DNA of 64,000 nt from Sapria himalayana (lineage: Eukaryota; Streptophyta; Magnoliopsida; Malpighiales; Rafflesiaceae): positions 474,900-538,899 of the forward strand of contig JAREIK010000728.1 in NCBI GenBank assembly GCA_029783825.1. The letters are read 5' to 3'. A program made the translations under genes and the position numbers. Below the pieces are notes generated by a model. The model had not been told where the DNA came from and made no database searches. It was given only the letters and a program-made list of their open reading frames with translations. Positions within the stretch are counted from its first letter, which is position 1; every line of letters starts with the position of its first letter. Below, in pieces: positions 23,241 to 35,634 of the stretch.

Positions 23241-24850
23241 CATCTAAGTTTTTAACCTATAAACCTAATTCTTACATACATGGTGTAGAGATAATTGAAT
23301 ATGATGCACTAGAATCAAATAAAACTCTTGTTCATAAATGAAAAAGTAAGAAAGTACATTGTATTACTGACTGATCTTCCATCTCCATTTATGGTGTGAT
23401 GACATAGACATGCCCTTGAGTCCTAAAAGTCTCGGCCTATGGGCTCTATTTTCGACCATGACCCATGCCTAGGCCTTTCTGGCCTACCTATTAAGTTGGA
23501 AGTACCTATGAGGTACCCTGAGATTGAACCCAATTCCCTTGACCCATAGTAGAGAGATGGTGAATGAACCATGTATGCATATTTTTCAAAGATATTTGTG
23601 ACTGTGATGCCATATAATCCTAGGATTCTTACTTCAATTGGCACTCATATTTCTAATGTCCAGGCTAATGGCAGTGAAAATTAATTATTTGTTCAATCTG
23701 GCTAGACTTCCCAATCTAGGTTTGGCCTTGACAACTATGACCTTTTCCCTGAAATTTTCGAAAAATAATAGACCTCTATCGCTTCCTAAAAGAATACTAA
23801 ATTTCCTTCCTTTTTCTACTAGTTTCCAACTCATAACATGGATGTTCCATGCATCCTCAACCTCTCGCTCGATAGATAAAGCTGTCTTAACCTTTGAATT
23901 CATATCATGGATTAGAAATTTCATAATCTTGCTACGGATGGATAATTTCAATCCATCATTAAATTTCAAAACCTTTGCCATGTTAGTGGCCATATAATCA
24001 TCCCCAAAATATGTCAACTCTGTGAATTTAGCCAGAAAGTTTAGCTAAAGTCGGAAAATATTTTTTCATTAAGTATTCTTGAAATTTTTTTTATGTCATT
24101 GCCTTTATATTTTTCAAGACTTTGATCCAATCCCACCAAATTTGGGACTCGGTCTCTAGCTAAAATGCTACTAGTCAAATTTTGTGGCATTGGAAGTGAT
24201 CTCCATTACTTCCAAGTTTTTTTTTAACTTTTTGTAACTAATGATCAGTCACCTCCTCCCATAAATTTGGGAGGATGATGTCCCTTGAACCTTTAGAGGT
24301 TACTTGGACCTTCCTAACTTGCAGTTATACTAGCTTATGCAAACATGGATACTACAATATTCACATAATCTATGAAAGCTTACTGGTCAAATACTATCGA
24401 TGGTTGGTCCTCGCTCCTTGAATATCCTTTGTTTCCTAATTCTTTACTTGTCATCTACACAAGTCAAATAATAATTTGAAAATCACATTCATGTTCTATT
24501 ATTAGTATATATGCCAACTAATTATAGACTTTTTTATTTTGAAGTTATCTTTTTATTTTGTAAACCACTATGGTATGCTTCTCCACCCTAGTGTTCACTT
24601 TATTTTTCTATACACATTTCCAATAATGCATATAATCCACACAATATAAAATATGAAACATGCCACACACCAACATACATATCAAAAAATCCACTATATG
24701 TTGTAATCTATACTAGGTAATTTTCTACCTAGACCTTGACACCAAGTTGTTGCCTAGATATAAATTTTATGAGAATTAGATATTCGTACACCTAAACTTT
24801 CATACTAATTTATGAAATTTGTATCCATTTTGAGCTACAGGTAATCATAT
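23241..24850 (-). pseudogene. G2b gag remnant
   Basis: On the minus strand, 24,017-23,685 keeps an open stretch with VLKFNDGLKLSIRSKIMKF and ALSIEREVEDAW, typical of gypsy gag after the capsid core. Upstream sequence to about 24,850 is more broken. The zinc-knuckle region near 23,600-23,560 has lost cysteines. The leader joins directly to the primer site at 24,852-24,871. Confidence 0.7.
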
Positions 24851-24851
24851 A

Positions 24852-24871
24852 ACCTCTCTCTGATACCAAGC
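24852..24871 (-). promoter_or_regulatory. G2b primer binding site (tRNA-iMet type)
   Basis: On the minus strand the LTR end GGGGTGTGATA is followed by GCTTGGTATCAGAGAGAGG, which contains the canonical TGGTATCAGAG. This identifies L3 as the 5' LTR and fixes the element orientation. Confidence 0.85.
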
Positions 24872-25303
24872 TATCACACCCCAATTCCTAGGGGGTCCTA
24901 TTTATTTATCACACAACAAAATGTGCAAGAAAATAATATTTTTTTTATACAAATATTGTTTACACATTTTTTTCTTCATTTGCTTAGCGGAATAAAAAAA
25001 CAAATAATATACAACTCAATCCATAACTATCTTTTAATCACAAGTGCAATCCCACATGTGGATCTGACATCTGCACTAGATCTCTACCTTAAAGGAGATC
25101 CCACAATAGAGTAAGCAAAGCTCAGCAGAGGTAAACTTTTATAGGGCTACTTCCCACCTAAGTGCATGTAAAAAAATCATACACATATTTCAATACTCAT
25201 TCAAGTATAATATTTACATAAATATAATTATAAATGGAATAGTTTTATGCCTATATCCTAAGTCTCACTAACTCCCCCACACTTACTGAATTCAAGTGTG
25301 ACA

Positions 25304-25343
<40 letters not shown>

Positions 25344-26348
25344 CACACATACACACACACACATATATTGGATATAATCCGAAAAATATGGACTTCTCTA
25401 AAAAATAATATTGGGTATTCTCTAATAATATTGGACATTTCTCCAAAAAATATAAACTTTTCTGAAAAAAATCATGCACAAAAATAATATTCATTATAAT
25501 TTTATATATATATCAACCATGCACAAACTCATTTATTTGTGATGTCTCCATGCATATGAATTGCAAATATATCATTTATGATTAACTATATTTCATGCAT
25601 AGTTATAACTACAAGAACACAAATCATACTACCATATATTACTAAACCATATATGTAAATTTTTACCAATTAACTATTCATAATTTAATTTCTAAAACAA
25701 GTTCAAATTGAATTATAATTAATGATCATTTATGGCCCTTAAATGGAAAGAATTTCCAAACAGAAAAAAACCATACTTCTCGAAATATTCCACCAAAATT
25801 TTTGGAATTTAGTACTAACAAGAAGCTCTCATCATATATAGCAATTTTTTTTCTTGGACTATTTTATTTAGACGTCAAAATAAACAACTAATTTGAAAAA
25901 GAACTTACATAGTTCTCTTTTTTTCGGCACTGAACCCTTTCATCTTTCTCTGATTTCAATCTTTTTCACAATTTTCCATTTTCACATTCATTTCTATTTT
26001 ATTATTATTATAATTATTATTATTTTATCAAAATAATAATTAAGAAAAAAAGTATTCTTTTGACACCTTGGCTACACATGCGCACAGCCACATTTTCTTG
26101 ACTATTATTATTATTATTTATAATAATAATATAATATATAAAAAATAACTAAATTTCGATTACCTCATAATTTGAAGAAATTTGTCACCAGAACTATATT
26201 TTTCAAGATGAATTCAATGGTGAAGTCCTTTTTATCATCTGAATTTTAAAAAATTTCAGATTTTTTTCCTTACAGCAAAATTATCATTTTGCCCCATTTT
26301 CCAAAAAAACCATATTATTTATTTATTCACTTTTTTTCAGGTTTCATA
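24872..26348 (-). mobile_element. G2 LTR copy L3 (5' LTR of G2b)
   Basis: Minus-strand LTR whose sense end GGGGTGTGATA lies next to the primer site at 24,871 and whose sense start TATGAAACCTG lies at 26,348. It carries an AC microsatellite (about 25,309-25,363), ATT runs (about 26,003-26,130) and the CATTCTC/AAAAATAT repeats of the family. G1 sequence resumes immediately at 26,349. Confidence 0.85.
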
Positions 26349-27067
26349 GTCTTTAGTTCTCTTACAACTTTCAAAGGAGTGAAGAAACTAAGAGAAGCCC
26401 ATATGAGATAGTCATGGGGTAATAATTGAAAACTCCTCATACCTTAGCTGTAGGGTATACAAGGAAGAGTCCAACGGGTTTCATACTTGCTAAGGATTAG
26501 TATGAGTAGGCTAACATAGGATATTCATACTTAGAGAAGACTATTAGAAAGATAAAAAAAGTGATGATAAGAAGAAAAGTCATGTTGAATTCTAAGTTGG
26601 GGACTTAGTTCTTATCAAGCTTATAGAATAATAATTAAAGTCTTTTTGAAAGGTACATAAAAGACTTGTAAGAAAATATGAAGTCCCATTTTTCATATTA
26701 GGTTAGGTTGGTAACATGTCATACAAGGTTGAGTTACCATTGAGGCTAAAGATTTATTGTATTTTTCATATTAGCAATATCAGACCTTATCATGAAGAAA
26801 ATGAAAATCCATAATGAGAGATTTCTAAGAAGCACCAATAACACTAGTGACATCTTATTACAAGGAGGTAAATTATATAATGGAAAATCAAAACATGAGA
26901 AAGAATGACTTTCAATCCTACAAGAAGTACTTAATGAAATATAAGGGACTATTAGAAAGCAAAGCCAACTAGTATCTAATAATGATATCGTGACAATTCC
27001 AAGAACAAATCAATAAGTTTTAGGTAGGAGGATCAACGAGAATTTTTACATCAATGGTGAAGAATAA
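26349..27067 (+). pseudogene. G1 integrase C-terminus (second, overlapping copy)
   Basis: The first ~195 bases (26,350-26,545) repeat the end of the G1 integrase already present at 15,797-15,990 (shared words ACTTTCAAAGGAGTGAAGAA, GAGATAGTCATGGGG, CTTGCTAAGGATTAGTATGAG), but with many differences. The text then continues into the integrase tail (KVGDLVLIKL-like, chromodomain-like region to about 26,900) and a purine-rich stretch before the 3' LTR. The overlap is far longer than a target duplication, so the two sides of G1 may derive from different copies. Confidence 0.75.
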
Positions 27068-27488
27068 TATCATACTTGCCCTTATGGAGGGAACCTCTCT
27101 CCATCAATTGGGGATAAATAACTTTTTAAAGAAATTTCTATAGGTAGGTGAGAAGCTTCATGAAACATGGAGAGACCTCTTTTTTTGGGCAAAGTATAAA
27201 AATTTCTAGAGGATTAAAGTATATAGACCTTCCAAGGATTTAGTGTATTGTAAAATATTTTGAACCTTCTAAGGTTCTAGAACTTCCTTGATATGTATAA
27301 ACTTTATTCTTGATTACTAAGTATGTTTCCTGTCTAGTAGTATTTTGTGTTCTCCTTAGTCCTAAAATATTGGTAGTAGTTGAGTATTACTTGCAAGGCA
27401 AGCAAGATACTAACTTAGCAACATGCAAGGGGTGAGTTGCCTAAGTATGTGAAATTTTATGCTTAGCACAAAAATTAAGTTCATGGCA
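27068..27488 (+). mobile_element. G1 3' LTR
   Basis: It starts TATCATACTTGCCCTTATGG, which aligns with TGTCACACCAACCCTTATGG of the 5' LTR, and ends near CATGGCA at 27,488. Copia unit 1 sequence resumes with CAATGCTAGTCCC. Divergence from the 5' LTR is substantial by eye, which implies an old insertion or LTRs from different copies. Confidence 0.85.
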
Positions 27489-29107
27489 CAATGCTAGTCC
27501 CTTCTAGAGATCAATCAGATCAAAGAGAAAGAGTGGAGAAGTTGTGTGGTGATTCAAAGCTATTAAATCTACTTGATGTTTATGAGCCCTATGATATGCC
27601 TATTGAGAAGGTGAGGAATCATATTTTAATTGGAACTAGGTAGGAATTATTCTTTATGATACATCTCAGTTTGAACCAAGAAGATCATCTAGGCCCTGAC
27701 ATGTTATCCTCTAGATTTCTTAAATAGATATTACTCATGAAAGTATGTGAGCCCAAAATTTTTATTAAACTTTTTTTAAGAATAAAAATGAATGGCTTCA
27801 GGCTATGCATGAAAATATGGTGTTTCTCAATATTAGATTTTTTTCCATTTTTTTTTCTGGAAAAAAAGTCCAGAAAACTTATTGACTAAGGAATGACTTC
27901 TTTTAGTGGTTAAGAAGTTTAGTCAAAAAGAAATGAATTAATCTTGACCATAATTTTTCTCTCATAATGAAGATGTTTTCTATTCAAGTAATTTTGAATC
28001 TGGCTGCAACTTGGATTTAGAAATTGATCAACTCAATATAAAATTAGTATTTCCTTCATATTAATCTTTATGAACTCTACTTGAATCAACCTATAAAATT
28101 TATAGTGAAAGAGAAAGGACTTATATGCAAATTGAATAAAAGTTTATATGATCTTAAGCTAGGCAATGATAAAAAAACTTATATTTACTTATAGATCTCA
28201 TGACTTTTAAAATACTTATTATGACCATTTTATCTTTGTCAGTCATCGATTAGGTGATGACTGTCTCATAATTTTATTGTACATTTAGGATATGCTAATC
28301 ATTGGACATAATAGAACATAAATTTAAATGGTAAAAGGAAAAATGAGAAACTACTTTTTATGAAGGAGTTATGCTCAATTAAGCAAATTCTAGATATAAG
28401 TGTTATTTAGGATAGATATTCTAAGTGTTTGTGGTTATCTCAAGAAAATTATATTGATAAAGTCTTGATATATTTTTTATGAGAATGGCTAAGTTGGTTT
28501 CAACCCCCTTAGCCAAGTATTTTAAGGTAAGTACAGAGAATAATTCCGGAATTGATGAGGAAAGAGAGCCTTAAGTTAAGTTTATTATGCCTTAGATGTT
28601 GATAGTGTTATGTATGTAGTTATTTTCTCTTGAACCCAACTACATAATACTAGGCTATAATAAAATCTATCTTGAGGTATCAATGAAAAATTTCACCACT
28701 ATTTTTGTGCCTATGTGGGTTAAAACTTATATTTCTTAGATCCACTGATTTTAATATAGTATGTGATTTCGATTCATGTAGATTCACCTTAGGTTATATA
28801 ATAACCTTTGGAGGGAGAATATATCCTGACAATCCAAGTTGTTAAAGTAATAGTACTATCTAGTATTAAGATTAAGTTCATTGTCGCTACCAAAGTTTGC
28901 AATAAAACTTTATAAATAAAAATATTAATGTGTGATATCATTAGATATGAGGTATTTTACATGAAAAGTTAGTTATACTTAAAATTAGTATACACTAACA
29001 AAAAAATCACCAAAATATTTATCAAATCTTTGCCTTAGTTAATATTTAATTTATTTAAATTGCATGCTAGCATGTATCTCTGTCCCTACGGAAGAGGGGA
29101 ATATTTT
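27489..29107 (+). pseudogene. Copia reverse transcriptase and RNase H remnant, unit 1
   Basis: Broken frames show the copia RT order: a region with DLEIDQLNIKLVF near 28,015-28,060 (equivalent to the LDVKTAFLNG box), ICKLNKSLYDLK near 28,120-28,160, and RLGDDCLIILLYI, stop, DMLIIGHN at 28,245-28,310, where the YVDD catalytic box is broken by the stop. Later parts are MAKLVSTPLAKYFK near 28,480-28,530 and an RNase H-like end near 28,880 (KFIVATK). A purine-rich tract (GGAAGAGGGGAATA) lies at about 29,090, just before the LTR. It is collinear with 56,370-57,951 of unit 2. Confidence 0.8.
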
Positions 29108-29700
29108 TTGGGTAGTTTGAGTTGGATAAACTAAGTTTTATTTAGTTTGTATTAATGATTTGTTGTACTTTTAAAATAACAATATATAATTATTATTAAA
29201 GCCTATTTATTTTAGTTTTTAGTAATTGTTATTTTTGTTTTTTAAATGTATGGAGCATGGTAGACTAAGAAAATGAGATAATTTCACACATTCTAAAATT
29301 CAAAAAAAATAAAAAAAATAGTAATTCTTAGTTTTCCAAAGATGCTTGAATAGTGCCTTTTTGATGGGGGGAGTGCCCCCATCAAACTAAAAAAATGTTC
29401 TCTTGGAAGATGTAGCATTTTTTTTATCTAAAACAAGGATTGTGTTTTGAAAAATATACAATGTGCATACATTTTTATTTATATTTCAAATAGTGTTTTA
29501 CATCTAGTAGCATTTCTCATTTTTTGGTAGGCAAAAATGAAACAAAAACACAATTGATGTGCTAGTATTTTTTTAAAGGGAGTTATGTTACTCCATTATG
29601 TCTAGAAAGTGTTGCTATGTTGCTAGTTATTGATGTCTAAATTGTTGGTGTTGTACTATGTGTTAAGGTGTGTGCTATTGTTTATTGAAACTTTATTATT
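29108..29700 (+). mobile_element. Copia unit 1, 3' LTR
   Basis: It begins TTGGGTAGTTTGAGTTGGAT after the purine tract and is similar to 5,981-6,565 and 57,952-58,600. The right end is placed where similarity to the 5' copy fades. Similarity to unit 2 continues beyond it, so the LTR end is not sharply fixed. Confidence 0.7.
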
Positions 29701-30367
29701 TTGCCAAAAACATGATGGTTCTTAACACATCACCAAAATTATTTGGATGAGTATTTCCGTCCAATATAATTCAATAAGTATATTAATTATACAAGTAATA
29801 TAGTGAATATAAGTCTTCAAATTTGTCCCCACAAGGATTATTATGCAATTTGATTGATTAGTAATACATTTACTTACTGCTCAAGTTAAGAAGATATATT
29901 TAGGTCTCAGATAAAAAATTATACTTGATGGTTGGTTTACATTCTTGTAGGTATATAACGAAATCACGACTACAAGGGAATCATCCATGGCAATGATAAT
30001 TCATGGTTGAAAATCACCTTTACAAATGAGAAAGAAGTGATTCACATCCTCCTATCTTTTCTCGAACAATCAAGTATAATATTACAACAACATCAAAGAA
30101 TGTAAACCATTTCTTTCTCATTTGATGTTGTGAATCACTTCTTTCTCATTTGATGTTGTGATCACTTCTTTCTCATTTGGCATAAAGTTGATTGTCAATC
30201 AAGAATTATTATTACTAGGGATAATTTGCTTGTAGTTATGATTTTGGTATATACCTACCGAAGCCACACTTATATTTGTCCATTGGTCGTCCTATATTTC
30301 TACTCTTTTTAGGTAATATGTCAATTTCCCTTAACATTTACTTTGATTGTACATCTCTATTCTCTGG
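29701..30367. repeat. Unit-1 flank shared with unit 2, with local repeats
   Basis: Collinear with 58,600-59,135 of unit 2 (shared GATATATTTAGGTCTC, GGTATATACCTACC, TAGGTAATATGTCA). It contains a unit-1-specific cluster: three direct copies of a ~28-31-bp unit CACTTCTTTCTCATTTGATG (30,108-30,180) and one inverted copy (30,023-30,045). No gene is present. Confidence 0.7.
30023..30152. repeat. Perfect 23-bp inverted repeat
   Basis: The 23 bases at 30,023-30,045 (starting CAAATGAGAAAGAAGTG) are the exact reverse complement of 30,130-30,152. The ~85-bp loop holds one direct copy of the unit; another partial copy follows at about 30,159-30,180. The transcribed form would fold into a hairpin. Confidence 0.9.
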
Positions 30368-30450
30368 CCTTAATTATCATATAATTTTTTATTTTTGATA
30401 AGTACTGAAATTTCATATATTAAAAAAGATCTATACAACTTAAGAAAGCT

Positions 30451-33400
30451 TCAAACTACTACATTCTTTGCAAAAAAAACAATGTAAATTTTAGTTTTGA
30501 TTTTCCTAACTAAGAAATCTGTATCTTGGGCTTTTCCTTCATATAATCTTCTATTCCACTCTCTCCATATGTGGTATACGGCTGCTGCAAATAATGATTT
30601 CCAGAGATTATATTTCGGTGTTTCAGCAAAAAATAATCTTTTGAAGACTTTAAAACCCAAAGGAATTAAACTTATGGCTTCTTTAAATTCTATCCATATT
30701 TTTAACTCATTCAAGATCTACCTGGAATAACAACACTCAAAAAACACATGATTTAAAGATTCTGTGTGATTGTAGAATTCAAAATTGATGTTGGTTGGTG
30801 TAGAGAATGTTGCTTGGTCCTTTGTCTAGAACCTTTTGTTTTTGGCAATCCATAAATTAACAGCATGCTTGGGCACATGGTTCTTTATCCATATTACTTT
30901 GGTCCAAGCTTTATCTTTTTGGGTGTTAGTTCCAATTAAAAATTTGTAGGTATTTAAAATAATTCTGTAATTTTCTCCCCAAATATTCAACATCGATTCA
31001 GCTTGTTCTTTGGAGTATGCTTTAAAGATCAAGATATTCCTAATAGAGATTAGGGATTTCCAAAAGCGAAAGTCTTCTCTGGATGTCTGATAATCCCAAA
31101 TACTTTGGGAGTTAAGATAGAAATGGTTGACCCACTTAATCCAAAGTGAATCCTCCTTCCTATTTATCTACCAACGTTTCTTAATAAAGAATACCATATT
31201 CCATGTAAATATATTTAGAATACCAAGGCCTCCAAGGGTTGTAGGTAAGCTTACCTTCTCCCGAGATACCTTTGGTCTATATCTACCAATTTGTGGGTCT
31301 TCCCATAAGAATCTTATGCATGCTCATTCAATTTCATTAATGATGTAATTAGGGAGAAGAAAAACTAAAAACCAGTATCATTTAATCCCTTGTATGATCA
31401 TACATAGGAGCTTTAATCTTTTAGCAATTGAAATAATTTTCCTAGCCCATTGATGAATGGCCGAGGTGATTTTGGCCAACAAAATGGAAAATTGGGATGA
31501 GATTAATTGACTTGAAGATAGAGGAACCCCAAGAAAGATAAAGGGTAGAATACCTTTTTCATATCCAAAATTTTTAATAATTTCATCTTTTATTTTTTTT
31601 TAGTCCTCCAAATAAGATATTCGATTTGGAGGAGTTCACATTTAGACCAAAGCTAGTAGTGAAGGCTTTGAGAGTGTCCATGATTAAATTGGTGGAAGGT
31701 AAGTCACCTCTAGAAAAAATAATCAAATCATCTACATATATTAAATGAGATATTTTGAGAGGAGAGCAATGCACATCCCTGATGAAATGAAAATTGGTCT
31801 AGAGATGTTGTAATGATCAAATGTCTCAAAAGATACTCCATGCATATGGCAAAGAGATAGGGAGATAAGGGGTCTCCTTGTCTAAAGCCTCTTTTGCCTT
31901 TGAAAAATCCATGGAGTCCACCAAGGAGGTCATGCCAACACATTCATAGATAATCTCTATGAAGTGTTTAGGAAAATTTAGGCCGATTATGACTTCTATT
32001 AGGAATCCCCATTCAACAATATCGAATACCTTTTGGATGTCTATTTTAAAGAAGCATCTAGGGAAGATCCTTTTTCTTGCATATCTCCTAATTAAACTTT
32101 GTCCGAGGAGAAAGTTGTCTAAAATTACTCTTCCTTTTACATAGGCACCTTGAGCTTGATTAATTATGCCACCCAATACTATTTTCAGCCGTGAAGCAAT
32201 AAGTTTTACTTTTATTTTATAGATCACATTGCAACAAGATATTGGTCTATAGTCTTTGACCATAGACGCATGAGAGGATTTTGGAATTAATGATATGTAG
32301 GCATGATTAATCTGCCTTAGCATTCTTCCATAGTGTGAGAATATATTTACAACTTTAATCACATCACCACCAATATGGTACCACGATGCTTTGTAGAACT
32401 CCGCTATGAATCCATCTGGTCCAGATGATTTTGAATTACCCATAGTAAAAACTATATTATTTATTTCCTCAGAAGAGAAGGATAGAGAGAACAGTTCATG
32501 GTCTACTTTATTGAGTTTGAGGCCATTGTTAATGGTACATTTATTAATTTCTGCTCTAGTATTAGTGAACCCAACAGATTCTTGTAGTATGATATAAAGG
32601 CTTTTGTAGTATCCTCATTAGTCATCGTGTATCCCCCATCCTCTTTAATAATAGTGGCTATTATATTTTTTTTGTAGCCTAAAGCTTTGTTAGAGCATGG
32701 AAAAACTTTGTACATTTATCGCTTTGTTTGAGGTAATTAATATTGGCCTTTGTCTAAGAAAAGATAGCTCTAACTCTTATAGTTTCCTTAATTTGGTTCT
32801 AAGGGCTGATTCCAGCTCTTTTAAAACCAGATTAGGGAACTTCATGATATCCTTTTAAACCAAATGAAGAGCATTTATGGTGAGTGTCACTCTTACACTA
32901 ATGTGCCCATAATATTTTTCATTAAATTTCTTTAAAGGCTCCTTTAGCAAATTTAATTTATTAACTAATTGGTACATCATGGATCTGATAATAATTTTCT
33001 TCCAAATGTTGAGTAACATAGGTGTGAACTCTTTGTAGGAGAGCCATATGTTACAAAATTTAAGGAATTATTCTCTCATTTCCAGCAATCTCGGTAGCCA
33101 TGATCATTAGGCAATGATAAGAGAAGATTTCAGGAGATAGGAACCATGCATGATTGTCTAGTTGTAGATTTGACCAATTATTGTTTACCATTGCTCTATC
33201 TAGCTTACTAGAGACCCTACCATTTGTCCAAGTGAAGTAGATATCAGAGGAGGCCAAATCTTTTAGGTTCAATAAGGAAGTACATCTAAAAGCATAATGA
33301 CACTCATAGTTTGTAACAATTCTACCTCCAACCTTATAAAGCCCTAAAGGGGGAGAGTTGAAATCTTCTATGATAGCCCATGGGGAGGAGTCAGCCTTTT

Positions 33401-33782
33401 TTATATCAGTTATATTCTCCCGGAGCATTCTTATACTAGTAATAGAATGAATGTCGTAAATGATTAATAACCTAAAAGTTGTCCTCTTCTCTATGTTCAA
33501 TATATTCACGTATACATGTTGGGATGAGCAGGAGGGAATGTTTATTTATGTGGTCTGACTATCCCACAAAACAAGAATCCTTCCATTATTATGATACATA
33601 AAGTTATCTAAAACTCAAAACCCCCTAAATTTCATTTTCATTAGCCAATCAAGCTTTTCACGGCTTAATTTGGCTTATATGATCGCGAAAATGTCGATCG
33701 AATAGGATTTGAAAAGTCTAAGAACCTTTTTTTGCTTGATGGGGAAATTAAAACCCCTTACATTCCAACAGGCTATCTTCAT
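30451..33782 (-). pseudogene. LINE ORF2: endonuclease, reverse transcriptase, C-terminal zinc-binding region
   Basis: The start is the ATG at 33,782, giving MKIACWNVRGFN, the usual opening of plant LINE endonucleases. Endonuclease features follow to about 33,060: the ETK motif is broken (AII, stop, AK), WAIIEDFNSP keeps the DFN, FTWTNGR and KLDRAMVN are clear, but the SDH box reads SYHC, so the catalytic Asp is lost. RT runs from about 32,440 to 31,580: [53 protein letters not shown] and the catalytic box YVDD near 31,740, with a frameshift between the last two. The C-terminal segment (30,714-30,451) has YHIWREWNRRLY. Expected role: nicking DNA and target-primed reverse transcription. Confidence 0.9.
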
Positions 33783-34381
33783 AAGAAACCTTTTTTTATT
33801 TTCTCAATGTGCTGCAAGTGCATTAGCATTGGGCCTTTATATATCAAATAACACATCATATAGCAAGTATTTATCGAATTCCCTTTCTCATTGCCTGCTT
33901 GTCCTGGATAGAAAGCATCCTTACATAATCTTTCCCTCACCCTCATAGAAATATCATACATAATATAAGATACATATATCCATCTTTAATTACAAAAGAC
34001 CATAGCTTTATTACAACCAATGCCCTTGACACCACCCTTACAAACAATAAACCCAGAACACCTCATACTTTCTAGTGCTAGCATGTGATGATTCTTCATA
34101 GGATCTCCATGCTATCATACATATTTGCATACATGTAAGGCATTATTTGTATACAGAAACATAGCCATTAAAAATATGGCAAATGAGAATATGCTCTTCA
34201 CTTTCTGGTAGACGAATTAGTTAAAAGATTATCTCACCAATAGCCTTCGAGTGGTAAAGTCTCGATGTAAATTTTTGGTAAGGCGACACATAACAAGCAG
34301 ACAAAATCCCTTTATTAGTATTCATTCATGCTAGATAGAAAATATGATTACATGATCTTTCTCTCACCATCTCTAATATTA
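33783..34381 (-). repeat. LINE inter-ORF spacer, left part, with tandem repeat units
   Basis: This belongs to the spacer between ORF1 and ORF2, which continues at 41,553-42,599 beyond G2c. A word pair recurs: GATAGAAAGCATCCTTACAT at 33,910 and GATAGAAAATATGATTACAT at 34,335, about 430 bp apart, and CCACCCTTACAAACAA occurs at about 34,033 and again at 41,777. I see no protein. Confidence 0.65.
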
Positions 34382-34386
34382 GATAG
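34382..34386. repeat. G2c target-site duplication (left)
   Basis: GATAG directly precedes the LTR start TGTGAAATCC; the right partner at 41,548-41,552 reads GACAG (4 of 5 matching). Five bases is the normal gypsy target duplication size. Confidence 0.65.
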
Positions 34387-35247
34387 TGTGAAATCCCAAA
34401 AAAATAAAGAAATAAATAACATGATTTGTTTCTGGAAAAAAGGGTAAAATAGTAATTTTGTAATAAAAAAATTAACTAAAAACTTTAGAATCCTGATGAT
34501 AAAATAAATTTCATTATTGAATTCATCTTTGAAAATATATCTACTGTGACAAATTTCCTCAAATTCTGAGGAAGTCAGAATTTTGTTATTTTTTTAATTT
34601 ATTTAAATAATTATTAGGATAAATAAATAAAAATATAAAAAAATGAAAATGGGAAGACCGCGCCATAACGTTAGCACGTGGCAACGCATGTGCGGTCCAG
34701 GCGTCTGACAAAAAAAAATTATAATAATAATAATTTGTAATAAGATAAAATAAAATAAACTGACATGAATCCAGAAAATGGGATGATGCTTGACAAGAAA
34801 GAAAATTAAACTTAGGGAGAGAGAGAGCCACTGTGCAGAGGAAAAAAAATATAGAAACTTGATTTTCTTTTAATTGTAATGGATTATTCTAGAGTTGGAA
34901 TAGAATAGTCCAAGAACTAAAGTTGCTTTACGCGACGAGATCTACATTTTGACATTAAATTTATAAAGTTTCCATGAAATTTTCTAGAAGTATGGGTTTT
35001 CTCTTATCATAATTTCTTTCAATTTAAAGGCCCTAAATGATCATGTTTTATATTTCAATTCGAATTGTTAAAAATATCATTAGAAATTGTTAATTGGTAA
35101 AAAATTTCTGTGTTTTGTTTAGTAAAATTTAGTGCAGGTGAATTAGATATGGATTGTTAAAGCTATATCTGAAACATCGTTTAATCATAAATGGCATAAT
35201 TTCATTTCATATGCACGAGAATAATTCATATACATGGGTGGGTGCAT

Positions 35248-35281
<34 letters not shown>

Positions 35282-35601
35282 TATGGATTGAATTTGGCGA
35301 ACTCAAATTGGGACAACATCTAGACTGAGTTGTGTCGTATTTTTTTTGGAGCATGACTATTATAAATTTGAGAACTCGAATTGGAACAACGTTCAGGCTG
35401 AGTTACGTGGTGGTTTTTGGAAAATATTAAAGGAAAAAAATATTTTATTGGAGAAATGTCCAATATATTTTTCGGAGACCTATATTTCTCAAAGTAAATC
35501 CAAGAAAATCATATATTATTTGGAAAAATGTCCAACATATTTTTTGGAGGAGGTCCATATTTTTCGAAATAATTCCAAAAAAAATAAATATTTCTATAGA
35601 T

Positions 35602-35634
<33 letters not shown>

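Larger units (their letters stand above)
11627..27488 (+). mobile_element. Gypsy element G1 (Reina-like), nested in copia unit 1
   Basis: It is bounded by two LTRs (11,627-12,085 and 27,068-27,488) and interrupts the copia integrase/RT coding region. Copia sequence leaves off at 11,626 and resumes at 27,489 with CAATGCTAGTCCC, which matches CAATGCTAGTTCC in the uninterrupted unit 2 near 56,377. Short LTRs of about 430-460 bp, a CCHC gag and the style of pol fit the Reina chromovirus lineage (inferred). It contains the minus-strand G2 array at 16,001-26,348. No clear 5-bp target duplication survives. Confidence 0.85.

Noticed and set aside
22685..23997. Plus-strand open frames in the G2b region
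   Set aside because: Antisense shadows of the minus-strand G2b RT, protease and gag, which carry the recognisable motifs.
30023..30185. CRISPR-like direct repeats
   Set aside because: Few irregular units in a plant transposon context with an inverted copy; no leader, no regular spacers and no cas genes.
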